Shown: piece after piece, positions 39,424 through 47,019 of the stretch | Layout of the letters: every line of letters starts with the position of its first letter | How positions within the stretch are numbered: the first letter of the stretch is position 1 | Assembly: GCA_963588595.1 (NCBI GenBank) | Contig: CAVAIA010000052.1 | Coordinates: forward strand, 1 to 47,019 | Length of the DNA stretch: 47,019 nucleotides | Source: Phoenicibacter sp963588595 | Lineage (GTDB): Bacteria > Actinomycetota > Coriobacteriia > Coriobacteriales > Eggerthellaceae | Reading direction: 5' to 3' | Made by a program: the position numbers and the translations under genes | Notes under the pieces: generated by a model | What the model was told of the DNA's origin: nothing | The model's input: only the letters and a program-made list of their open reading frames with translations | Database searches by the model: none

Positions 39424-42400
39424 ATGGACTCTTGCAACGAAGAAACAATTAAAAAGCATGTTATTCCAAACACATATGATTTTGTTATACAACGCTATTT
39501 AAACACTTATAAGAACATTGATTCTTTTAACAATGTTTCGCTTCTTTCGAATTGCGTGATTCTAGACACAGAAACAACAGGTATTTCCGTTAATAAGGAA
39601 GAATTGACACAAATTGCTGCCGCAAAAATAGAAAGAGGCAAGATAAAAGATCGATTTAACACTTATGTTAACCCTGGAAGAAAGATTCCTGAAGAAATAC
39701 AAAATTTAACTGGTATAACTGATGAAATAGTAAAAAAAGCCCCAAATCCAGATAAAGCTCTAAAAAAATTCGTTGACTTTGTTGGTGACTCGATATTAGT
39801 GGCTCATAATGTAGACTTTGATAAATCTTTCTTAACAAAATATGAAGCTGGGAAGAGATTAGAAAGAAAACAATGGATAGACTCCCTTGAATTATCAAAA
39901 ATTTTGTTTCCAAGGCTTAAATCTCATAGACTCAAGGACATTATTCAAGTGTTTTCAGGTCCAAAACCCACTCATCAAGCCGATAAAGACGTTGAAGCAA
40001 CTGTTTTCTTATACAGAATGATTGTTTCATGCGCTATGCGAACGGATTTAAAGTTAATCAATTCAATTCAGCAATTAACAACATGCGAAGAATGGGAAAG
40101 TTCTTATTTTTTTAAAGAAATTCTTAAAGAGAGAGCGACTAAAGAAGGGGTAGACTTAGACAATGTTTCACGTGAAACATTTTATTTGAAAAGTGAAAGG
40201 GAAATTAAAGCACATCATTACATTAAAAGAAAAGAAACAAAGGAAAAGGGAAAAGGAGAAGGAAAAGAAGAGGGAAATACTACTTCAAAAGAAAAAGAGA
40301 AAACCTTGAAAATGCCTACAGAGGAAGAGGTTGTTACCTTTTTTGAGGAAAGTGGTTGTTTATCTGAGGTAATTGATAATTTTGAAAAGAGACAAGAGCA
40401 AATTGATCTAGCTCTTGCAATATTAGAGAACTTTAAAAAAGAAGGAAAACTTGTTGTTGAGGCGGGGACAGGAATAGGGAAAACACTAGCCTATCTTGTT
40501 GTAAGTTCTTTAATTAGCGAAAAGAATGGCATACCTATTGGAGTAGCAACGAAAACAAATAATTTATTAGATCAAATTGTTTATAAAGATTTGCCATTGT
40601 TAAAAAGATCGAAGAAGTTTAAAGAGTTGACCTTTTATCCATTAAAAGGAATGTCTCATTATCTTTGTCTTAGAAAATTAGACTCTTTAGTTGAAAGTAC
40701 AAATAAGATTAGGAATTTTAACAATAAGCCGACATCAATTGCTCCTGGAATCGCAATGCTTTTAAGTTTTGTAGAACAAAGCGTTTATGACGATATCGAC
40801 ATGATCAACCCAGGGAAAGGAATATATAGATCGGACTTTACTTGCAATCCTAATGAATGCTATAGAAAAAGATGCAAGTATTTTCAAAAGTGTTGCTTTG
40901 CTCATGGCCAAAGAGATGTTAGTCAAGATGCTAATATTATCGTTACAAATTACAGTCTTCTTTTTAACGACGCCTTATCAGGAGGAAGAATTCTCCCTGA
41001 TGTTAAACATTGGATTCTAGATGAGGCTCATTGTATTGAAAAGGAAGCACGCGAAGCATTTCAAGTTAGTATTGACGAAACTCTCTTGCGTTCTCTTGCT
41101 GAGCGATCTGCGTCAACAAAAGACAGGTCGAGCGTCTTTAAGAAGTGTGAATTGTCTTTTAAAAAGGCAAGATACAAAGAAGGAGAAAAGTTATTTTATA
41201 TTTTGATTGAAAAGTGCAAAGCAGTAGGAGAAGCCTTTGCTGAAGTTATAGTTGACCTTGCGATTGCGCTTAGAAGTTTTAAATCATTTGACAAGCACCC
41301 TAGGTCGCCATATGAAGCTGAAGAAATATGGGTAAGCGAAGATGTTAAGAGTGAAAAGAGCTGGGAGGGTTGCATGCTTTTGATGGCAAAAGCCAGTGAT
41401 AAGGCTCACTCTCTTTTGAATGCATGTCAAGATATAGTAGCTTTTTTGGATGATTATAACAAGATGAAGGGTAATGTTGCCGAAATTTGCAATCTAGTGT
41501 TTGATCTCAAAAAATTTGAAGATGCTGCATTATCTTTAAACAACACTGGCAAAGACTATTTTGATTCAATAACGATAACAAGAAGAAATTCTTCTCTCCC
41601 CTTCTCTGTCAATGCAAATCCTTTTGAGCTAGGAAAATTTTTAGAACGCTATCTCTATAAAAGATGCGATTCTATTGTTTTTACATCCGCAACGCTAAAG
41701 GTGGATAGAGAGTTTGACACCTTTAAAGGGACAATAGGAATAGATCAAGAGGTAACAGAAGCAACTATCGATTCACATTTTAATTATGATGCGCAAATGA
41801 CAATTTACGTTCCAACCGATATACCTTGCCCTAATGCATCCTCAAAGGAAGGAAATGAGGCTTACATTTCAAGTTTGTCAAAATTGTGCGCGGAGGTCAT
41901 TCGTGCGCAAGGGGGAAGCACTCTTGTTTTGTTTACCTCAAGGGCGGAGATGGAGAAGGTTTTTAAAAGCGTTAAAACAACTCTTGAACGAAGCGATCTT
42001 CCTGTCATAATGCAAACTAAGGGAGTGTCAACAAAGTGGCTAGGGGATCAATTCATCGAAGAAGAAAAACTTTCTTTATTTGCTCTTAAGTCTTTTTGGG
42101 AGGGCTTTGATGCTCCTGGAAGGACCCTTAAATGCATAATTATCGCAAAATTACCTTTTTCAAAGCCGACCGATCCCCTAACAAAAGAAAGAGAGTTTAG
42201 GGAAAAAGGGAATTCTATTTTTACTAAATATACGCTTCCCGAAACGATCATAGAAATGCGGCAAGCTGTCGGGAGATTGATAAGAAAACAGACAGATAAG
42301 GGAGTTGTGGTATTGGCAGACGGAAGGATTAATTTAAATTCCTATGGGAGGCAAATATTAAACTCCATGCCAACAGACGACATTAGACGCCTTTCTTGCC

Positions 42401-42432
42401 AAGATATCATTAAATCTATTGAGAGCAATTAG
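39424..42432 (+). CDS. dinG: DinG-type helicase with N-terminal DEDDh exonuclease
   Basis: A 1002-residue protein. The exonuclease domain (about 40-215) has LDTETTG (D48), HNVDFD and HQADKDVEAT. A linker at about 240-305 is Lys/Glu/Gly-rich and holds parS site 2. The XPD-like helicase follows with EAGTGIGKT (about 347), four cysteines in CNPNECYRKRCKYFQKCC (about 474-494, iron-sulfur cluster type), LDEAH (about 532), FWEGFDAPGR and RQAVGRLIRKQ. The family unwinds damaged or structured DNA. The frame can open at a TTG at 39388 inside rlmN, but the ATG at 39424 has AGAAGGA just upstream. Confidence 0.93.
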   Translation: MDSCNEETIKKHVIPNTYDFVIQRYLNTYKNIDSFNNVSLLSNCVILDTETTGISVNKEELTQIAAAKIERGKIKDRFNTYVNPGRKIPEEIQNLTGITDEIVKKAPNPDKALKKFVDFVGDSILVAHNVDFDKSFLTKYEAGKRLERKQWIDSLELSKILFPRLKSHRLKDIIQVFSGPKPTHQADKDVEATVFLYRMIVSCAMRTDLKLINSIQQLTTCEEWESSYFFKEILKERATKEGVDLDNVSRETFYLKSEREIKAHHYIKRKETKEKGKGEGKEEGNTTSKEKEKTLKMPTEEEVVTFFEESGCLSEVIDNFEKRQEQIDLALAILENFKKEGKLVVEAGTGIGKTLAYLVVSSLISEKNGIPIGVATKTNNLLDQIVYKDLPLLKRSKKFKELTFYPLKGMSHYLCLRKLDSLVESTNKIRNFNNKPTSIAPGIAMLLSFVEQSVYDDIDMINPGKGIYRSDFTCNPNECYRKRCKYFQKCCFAHGQRDVSQDANIIVTNYSLLFNDALSGGRILPDVKHWILDEAHCIEKEAREAFQVSIDETLLRSLAERSASTKDRSSVFKKCELSFKKARYKEGEKLFYILIEKCKAVGEAFAEVIVDLAIALRSFKSFDKHPRSPYEAEEIWVSEDVKSEKSWEGCMLLMAKASDKAHSLLNACQDIVAFLDDYNKMKGNVAEICNLVFDLKKFEDAALSLNNTGKDYFDSITITRRNSSLPFSVNANPFELGKFLERYLYKRCDSIVFTSATLKVDREFDTFKGTIGIDQEVTEATIDSHFNYDAQMTIYVPTDIPCPNASSKEGNEAYISSLSKLCAEVIRAQGGSTLVLFTSRAEMEKVFKSVKTTLERSDLPVIMQTKGVSTKWLGDQFIEEEKLSLFALKSFWEGFDAPGRTLKCIIIAKLPFSKPTDPLTKEREFREKGNSIFTKYTLPETIIEMRQAVGRLIRKQTDKGVVVLADGRINLNSYGRQILNSMPTDDIRRLSCQDIIKSIESN
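40164..40179 (+). promoter_or_regulatory. parS site 2, inside dinG
   Basis: A second perfect TGTTTCACGTGAAACA. It encodes N247-T252 (NVSRET) in the unconserved linker of the DinG-like protein, so the site has been kept in a segment free of protein constraint. Confidence 0.95.
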
Positions 42433-42474
42433 CATAAAAGAGCATTATCAGACAAGAAAAAAGGGTGCGTAATA

Positions 42475-42483
42475 TGATAAAAT
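42475..42483 (+). promoter_or_regulatory. Extended -10 promoter for the dnaN unit
   Basis: TGATAAAAT (TGn extended form) lies 31 nt before the ATG of the unknown gene upstream of dnaN. The -35 region is not recognisable. Confidence 0.45.
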
Positions 42484-42514
42484 CTACATCGTCTTTGAAA
42501 AGAAAGGGAAAGTT

Positions 42515-43240
42515 ATGGATCTATTAGAAAAATACGAAGATATAACTTATGGAGACAATGTTCTTTCTTGTTTTGGAGAGATAACTTCGAGACAAAGAGA
42601 AGGAATGCTTAAGATAGACAAACTTGGGGAATATAAAAATATCGACCCTCAAGATCAGCTTTCCTTAGAGGAAGAAGACTATAAGCGCATCATAAAAAAG
42701 ATGGATTGCGGAACTTATAGCAATGATTTTGTCGTAACGCTCGAGGGCAGGATTTACATTCTAGTTAATGTTGAGTCAGCGCTTGAAGCATCTGAGAATA
42801 ATAGACCCATTCTTATGAGATATATTGGCAAACTTACTGAGGTTCAAAACTTGCAATATATTAATGAGCTTATGTATATAAGGGAAGTTGTTCAAGAAGT
42901 TAAAGCCGGGCAGCAAGAGAAGAAGGTTGAAGAAACAAAGATCGAGGAGAAGAAGAAAAGTCGCGATAGCAGGCTATTAATAAATGCAATTATTTATATT
43001 TTGCTTTTCGTGTTTGTTTGCGCTGAAGGGTTTTTAACAAAGGATTCTGGAAAAGTTGCACTAATTTTAATGATGTGGTTTGCCTATAAACTTGCTTTAG
43101 AAGACGATCTTGCCAACAACAAGAAGGCAAAAATTGTTCTTTTGGTTCAAGCATGCTTCCTAGTCATAGGATATTTGCTTGCTTGTTTAGTGAGTAATTT
43201 TTATAGTATCTCAACAATTACTGGAGGAGTAATTAAATAA
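42515..43240 (+). CDS. Unknown three-TM protein upstream of dnaN
   Basis: No family recognised. The 241 residues comprise a soluble N-terminal part (1-130, with TYSNDFVVTLEGRIYILVN suggesting beta strands), a Lys/Glu-rich coiled stretch (130-150) and three membrane segments at about 154-172, 178-195 and 206-228. AAAGGG precedes the ATG. Its stop is directly followed by the dnaN ATG, so the two are translationally coupled. A link with replication is suggested by position only. Confidence 0.8.
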   Translation: MDLLEKYEDITYGDNVLSCFGEITSRQREGMLKIDKLGEYKNIDPQDQLSLEEEDYKRIIKKMDCGTYSNDFVVTLEGRIYILVNVESALEASENNRPILMRYIGKLTEVQNLQYINELMYIREVVQEVKAGQQEKKVEETKIEEKKKSRDSRLLINAIIYILLFVFVCAEGFLTKDSGKVALILMMWFAYKLALEDDLANNKKAKIVLLVQACFLVIGYLLACLVSNFYSISTITGGVIK

Positions 43241-44401
43241 ATGAAGTTTGCTATAGCGAAAAAAGAACTCCAAGATGCTCTTAGCGTTGTTATCGCTGGA
43301 GTTGCAATAAATTCAACATTGCCTGTTATGGCGGGAATTTTTGTTAGGGCGGAAAATGATGAAGTTACATTTGAGAGCACAGACCTCGATTTTTCGTGTC
43401 AAGTGAGCGCAGGAGCTGCTGTTGAGGAGCCTGGACAAACTGTTTTGCCAGGAAAGCTTTTTTTCGAAATAATAAAGAACATGGAAGACGCTCGTGTTAG
43501 CGTTAGCGCGGACGAACAAAAAGCTTTCATCACATGTGAGGGTTCAGCTTTTTCTACAAACGTTCTAAATCCAGAAGAGTTTCCTAAATTTCCAAACATA
43601 GAAACAAATGAGTGCCTTGAGATTGAACTTTCCAAATTTCAAGCTATGGTGAAAAGGGTTAACAAGACTGCTGCAAAAGATGAATCAAAAGGCGTTTTTA
43701 CTGGCGTTTTCTTTAGATTAAAAGACGGAAAGATTAGCGCAGTCACGTCTGATGCGATTCGCGTTTCAATCGCAGAAGAAAAAGACGAGAGCAACAACGC
43801 AAACGAGTTTGACGCAATTTTGCCAATGCATTTCCTAAACGACATATGCAATATAAACGACGAAGGACAAATTGTAAAAATAGGAAAGAACGAAAATCAA
43901 ATTGTTATAAAAGTTGGGAGTTCGACTTTTATTAATAGGAGGCTCAATGGAGATTTTCCTGATTTCGAGAAGCTTATAAATGCTAATAACGAAACGACAG
44001 TCGTTGTTAACAGGCAAGCGTTCATTTCTGCTATAAAGAGAGTTTCGATTTTAAAGAGTGATGCGACCCCTGTTTATATTAATGTTGATGTTGAAAAATC
44101 CATGATGCAACTTTCTTTGAATGCAGAAAGCGGCGAGATTGCAACAGAGGTTTTGCAAGCAAATTGTTTTGGCAACTCCTCGACGATAGCATTCGACGGA
44201 GCGAATTTGATAGATGGCATTTCTGTTGCAGGAACCAATGACGTACTTTTCACCTTCTCGTCAGGACCCGTTCCAGCTCATATTGCTCCTTGCGTTGTCA
44301 AAGAAGAGGACATCTCATTTGAAAAGGTAAAGGAAACAGAGGGAAATATGATGGACAATAAATACCTCTATCTCTTAATGCCTATCTCGCAAAGAAAATA
44401 A
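43241..44401 (+). CDS. dnaN: DNA polymerase III beta subunit (sliding clamp)
   Basis: A 386-residue ring-forming clamp that tethers polymerase III. Three clamp domains are recognisable, with MKFAIAKKELQDALSVVIAGV at the start, KGVFTGVFFRLKDGKISAVTSD in the middle and an LMPISQ-type C-terminus near the hydrophobic pocket. It has no close Shine-Dalgarno (GGAGG is 13 nt away) and probably relies on the upstream gene for translation. recF, the usual next gene, is missing. Confidence 0.96.
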   Translation: MKFAIAKKELQDALSVVIAGVAINSTLPVMAGIFVRAENDEVTFESTDLDFSCQVSAGAAVEEPGQTVLPGKLFFEIIKNMEDARVSVSADEQKAFITCEGSAFSTNVLNPEEFPKFPNIETNECLEIELSKFQAMVKRVNKTAAKDESKGVFTGVFFRLKDGKISAVTSDAIRVSIAEEKDESNNANEFDAILPMHFLNDICNINDEGQIVKIGKNENQIVIKVGSSTFINRRLNGDFPDFEKLINANNETTVVVNRQAFISAIKRVSILKSDATPVYINVDVEKSMMQLSLNAESGEIATEVLQANCFGNSSTIAFDGANLIDGISVAGTNDVLFTFSSGPVPAHIAPCVVKEEDISFEKVKETEGNMMDNKYLYLLMPISQRK

Positions 44402-44450
44402 GAATTTCCGATTAAAGTATCAAGTCTAATAAAAAGCATAGCTTAGAATG

Positions 44451-44463
44451 GCTTAAATTAAGC
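44451..44463. repeat. Short inverted repeat before gyrB
   Basis: GCTTAA-A-TTAAGC, a perfect 6-bp inverted repeat in the 154-bp dnaN-gyrB gap. It lies about 40 bp upstream of a TGC-TAAAAT extended -10 (44502-44510). It could be an operator or a weak hairpin. Confidence 0.35.
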
Positions 44464-44501
44464 TGTTTAAGGAATAAAAAGACAACCTTCGAGTTTTTTC
44501 A

Positions 44502-44510
44502 TGCTAAAAT
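44502..44510 (+). promoter_or_regulatory. Extended -10 promoter for gyrB-gyrA
   Basis: TGCTAAAAT (TGn form), 45 nt before the gyrB ATG. Confidence 0.4.
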
Positions 44511-44555
44511 TAAATAGTTATGTTTATTCTTTAGCATTTGAAAGAAGGAGTTTTG

Positions 44556-46505
44556 ATGTCTGAAAATTCTGAAGGCACGTCACATTACGGAGCTGGTGAC
44601 ATTCAAGTTCTTGAAGGCTTAGAGCCAGTCCGCCAACGTCCAGGCATGTATATTGGGTCAACGGGGCCTCGCGGTTTGCACCATCTTGTTTATGAGGTTG
44701 TTGATAATTCCGTTGACGAGGCACTCGCTGGTTATTGCACGGAAATCGATGTTACGATCAACAAAGATAATTCGGTAACTGTTGTTGATAACGGAAGAGG
44801 CATTCCTGTTGAGATTCACCCTAAGGAAAAAATCCCGACGGTAGAGGTAGTTTTGACTATCCTCCATGCTGGTGGGAAATTTGGCGGTGAGGGTTATAAG
44901 GTTTCTGGAGGACTTCATGGCGTTGGTGTTAGCGTTGTTAATGCTCTTTCAACAAGAACAGTCGTAAATGTTAGGCGTGATGGGAAAGAGTTTGAAATTG
45001 CTTTTGACCATGGAAAAACAGTTGAAAAGCTTCACGAGGTCGGAAAAGCCACCGAAACAGGGACGACGGTAACTTTTTGGCCTGATCCAGAAATTTTTAC
45101 AGAAACAATTGAATATAATTGGACGACGCTTGCGAATCGCTTCAGAGAGATGGCTTACCTTAATAAAGGCTTGAAAATTATTCTCAACGATGAGCGCGAT
45201 TGTGACGAAACGGGCAAACCACACACAGAGGTCTTCCAAGCAGACGGAGGAATAGTCGATTTTGTTAAATTCTTAAACGTTGGCAAAGAGACAATCAATG
45301 AGCCTATCTATTTTGATGCTAAAAGTGAGGAGGGAGAAGTTGAGGTTACGATGCAATGGTCCAGCGCATACACAACTTCAATCATGACTTTTGCTAACAA
45401 CATTAACACAACTGAGGGAGGAACCCACCTCGAGGGATTTAAAGCAGCTCTAACAAGATCCCTTAATAAGTATGCTAGGTCTAAAAATTTGTTGAAAGAA
45501 AAAGACCCTAACTTAACAGGCGAGGACACACGCGAAGGTTTGGCAGCGGTTATATCAGTTAAATTGCACGAGCCTCAATTTGAAGGTCAAACTAAAACAA
45601 AACTTGGAAACACAGAGATCAGAACGCTTGTTAACGATGCTCTTTCTAAAAATTTGGAAGAATTCTTAGAAGAGAACCCTTCTGCTGCAAAGGCGATCGT
45701 TGGAAAAGCTTCTCAAGCGCTAAAAGCAAGAGAAGCGGCTCGAAAAGCAAGAGAGGCAACTAGAAGGAAAGGAGTTTTAGATTCCTTTAGCCTCCCAGGG
45801 AAGTTGGCAGATTGTTCCTCAAAGCAAGCGGAACTTTCCGAGATTTTCATAGTCGAGGGTGATTCGGCAGGCGGCAGCGCAAAGCAAGCGAGAAATAGAA
45901 AATATCAAGCAATATTGCCTTTACGCGGAAAAATTTTAAACGTTGAAAAGGCAGGCTTGAACAAGGCTCTTTCGTCGGACACGATTTCTAGTTTAATAAC
46001 AGCGATCGGGACGAACATAGGAGAAGATTTCGACGCAGATAAAGCGAGGTATCACAGAATCATTATAATGACAGATGCTGATGTTGACGGCGCCCACATT
46101 AGAATTTTGCTTTTAACATTTTTCTTCCGCTATATGCCAGAGTTGATAACTCGAGGGTATGTTTATGTCGCGCAACCTCCTTTATATGGAGTTAAAAAGA
46201 GAAATTCGAGAAGTCCTAAGATAGAACAATATTTTTATAAAGAAGAGCAGCTTAAAGAGTTCACATCGAACGAAGAAAATAATTCAAAGTTTGATATTCA
46301 AAGATATAAGGGTCTAGGAGAGATGGATCCTGATCAACTTTGGGAAACAACGATGGAACCCGAATCAAGAACTCTTTTGCAAGTTTCGATCGAGGATGCG
46401 GCGACAGCCGAAAGAATTGTGAGCGAGCTTATGGGAGATTTGGTTGAACCTAGAAAGAAATTTATCCAAGAGCACGCAAAAGAGGCTCGTTACCTCGATA
46501 TATAA
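44556..46505 (+). CDS. gyrB: DNA gyrase subunit B
   Basis: ATPase subunit of gyrase, 649 residues. The GHKL domain has EVVDNSVDEALAG, DNGRGIPV and GGLHGVGVSVVNAL; the TOPRIM domain has IVEGDSAGGSAKQARNR, PLRGKILNVEKA and MTDADVDGAHIR; the C-terminal YKGLGEMDPDQLWETTM is typical. The frame opens at a TTG at 44538, but the ATG at 44556 has AAGGAG 5 nt before it. gyrA follows after 9 nt. Confidence 0.98.
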   Translation: MSENSEGTSHYGAGDIQVLEGLEPVRQRPGMYIGSTGPRGLHHLVYEVVDNSVDEALAGYCTEIDVTINKDNSVTVVDNGRGIPVEIHPKEKIPTVEVVLTILHAGGKFGGEGYKVSGGLHGVGVSVVNALSTRTVVNVRRDGKEFEIAFDHGKTVEKLHEVGKATETGTTVTFWPDPEIFTETIEYNWTTLANRFREMAYLNKGLKIILNDERDCDETGKPHTEVFQADGGIVDFVKFLNVGKETINEPIYFDAKSEEGEVEVTMQWSSAYTTSIMTFANNINTTEGGTHLEGFKAALTRSLNKYARSKNLLKEKDPNLTGEDTREGLAAVISVKLHEPQFEGQTKTKLGNTEIRTLVNDALSKNLEEFLEENPSAAKAIVGKASQALKAREAARKAREATRRKGVLDSFSLPGKLADCSSKQAELSEIFIVEGDSAGGSAKQARNRKYQAILPLRGKILNVEKAGLNKALSSDTISSLITAIGTNIGEDFDADKARYHRIIIMTDADVDGAHIRILLLTFFFRYMPELITRGYVYVAQPPLYGVKKRNSRSPKIEQYFYKEEQLKEFTSNEENNSKFDIQRYKGLGEMDPDQLWETTMEPESRTLLQVSIEDAATAERIVSELMGDLVEPRKKFIQEHAKEARYLDI

Positions 46506-46514
46506 AGGAGAATC

Positions 46515-47019
46515 ATGGCTGAAGATTTTGAAAATAAAGATGATATTAACAACGCTAATGAGAGAAACGATGTCAATGAAGTTTCTTCTAGTGATGATTT
46601 AGAACAAAATGAAGTTGAAGAAAATGCGATTGGTAACATCGAGACAGCAGAGATGTCTCGAGAGATGCAACAATCTTTCCTGGAATATTCAATGTCTGTC
46701 ATCGTTGCGCGAGCATTGCCTGACGTTCGCGATGGATTAAAGCCAGTTCACAGGCGCATTTTATATGCGATGAACGAATCTGGCTATTTGCCTTCGAAGC
46801 CGCATATGAAAAGTGCGAGAACAGTCGGTGATGTTATTGGTAAATATCACCCACATGGCGACACGGCTGTTTATGAGACAATGGTTCGTTTGGCGCAACC
46901 TTTTTCTATGAGATTGCCGCTCATTGATGGGCATGGAAACTTTGGATCGATCGATGGTGACAGTCCTGCGGCTATGAGATACACCGAGGCAAGGCTCGAC
47001 AAAGCAGCTTTGGAGATGT
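46515..47019 (+). CDS. gyrA: DNA gyrase subunit A, 5' part
   Basis: Cut by the right edge; 168 residues are visible. An acidic, Asn/Glu-rich extension of about 47 residues precedes the usual start SREMQQSFLEYSMSVIVARALPDVRDGLKPVHRR. The catalytic tyrosine is in AAMRYTEARL. The quinolone-resistance region reads HPHGDTAVYE, with Thr and Glu at the positions of E. coli S83 and D87. The ATG has AAGGAG upstream. Confidence 0.98.
   Translation, partial: MAEDFENKDDINNANERNDVNEVSSSDDLEQNEVEENAIGNIETAEMSREMQQSFLEYSMSVIVARALPDVRDGLKPVHRRILYAMNESGYLPSKPHMKSARTVGDVIGKYHPHGDTAVYETMVRLAQPFSMRLPLIDGHGNFGSIDGDSPAAMRYTEARLDKAALEM

Noticed and set aside
40220..40320. Frameshift or assembly error in the Lys/Glu/Gly-rich part of the DinG-like gene
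   Set aside because: The frame stays open with all downstream helicase motifs in the same frame; low-complexity linkers are normal between these two domains.
44538..44555. TTG start adding six residues to GyrB
   Set aside because: The stretch contains the AAGGAG site for the ATG at 44556.

Overview
The window is the replication-origin region of an AT-rich bacterium. A low-G+C relative of the Coriobacteriia (Actinobacteria) is the best guess. This rests on a type III glutamine synthetase, a subtilisin-type protease with DUF5648-like repeats, a GyrA with an acidic N-terminal extension, several apparently leaderless genes, and a DinG-type helicase fused to an exonuclease. TGA is a stop and tryptophan is TGG, so the code is standard. 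The taxonomic call is an inference; no rRNA gene is present.

Left part (1-21.9 kb), genes on both strands: the start of a possible YerC/TrpR-like gene, ilvE, glnN (type III), an ArsR-family repressor and a PRPP-dependent phosphoribosyltransferase on the minus strand; an EamA transporter; two secreted repeat proteins (a GH25 lysozyme with eight C-terminal repeats and an S8 protease with six DUF5648-like repeats); gtrA-uppP; pcrA; convergent aspS; an orphan prepilin-peptidase-like protein; a heterodimeric ABC exporter; and a coiled-coil membrane protein followed by purA.

Middle part (21.9-30.6 kb), all on the plus strand: tRNA-Ile(GAT) and tRNA-Ala(TGC); a three-gene ABC importer (lipoprotein, permease, ATPase); infC-rpmI-rplT with an attenuator-like leader; and a MacB-type ATPase with a 1028-residue FtsX-type permease.

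Origin part (30.6-47.0 kb), all on the plus strand: a 528-bp gene-free stretch with at least seven DnaA-box-like sites (probable oriC), a GHKL-type ATPase fused to a winged helix, dnaA, a very AT-rich spacer, rpmH-rnpA-yidD-yidC-jag, parA-parB, a parS site overlapping the start of an unknown membrane-anchored gene, rlmN, a dinG-like gene carrying a second parS, an unknown membrane gene coupled to dnaN, then gyrB and the start of gyrA. The usual dnaA-dnaN-recF-gyrB order is broken: dnaN lies about 10 kb from dnaA, and neither recF nor rsmG is in its usual place.

The most interesting unexplained items are the GHKL-winged-helix protein between the origin and dnaA, the two unknown membrane proteins embedded in the partition and dnaN units, the parS site sitting on a gene start, the infC leader with a probable AUA start codon, and a REP-like repeat, one copy of which lies in frame inside a membrane protein gene.
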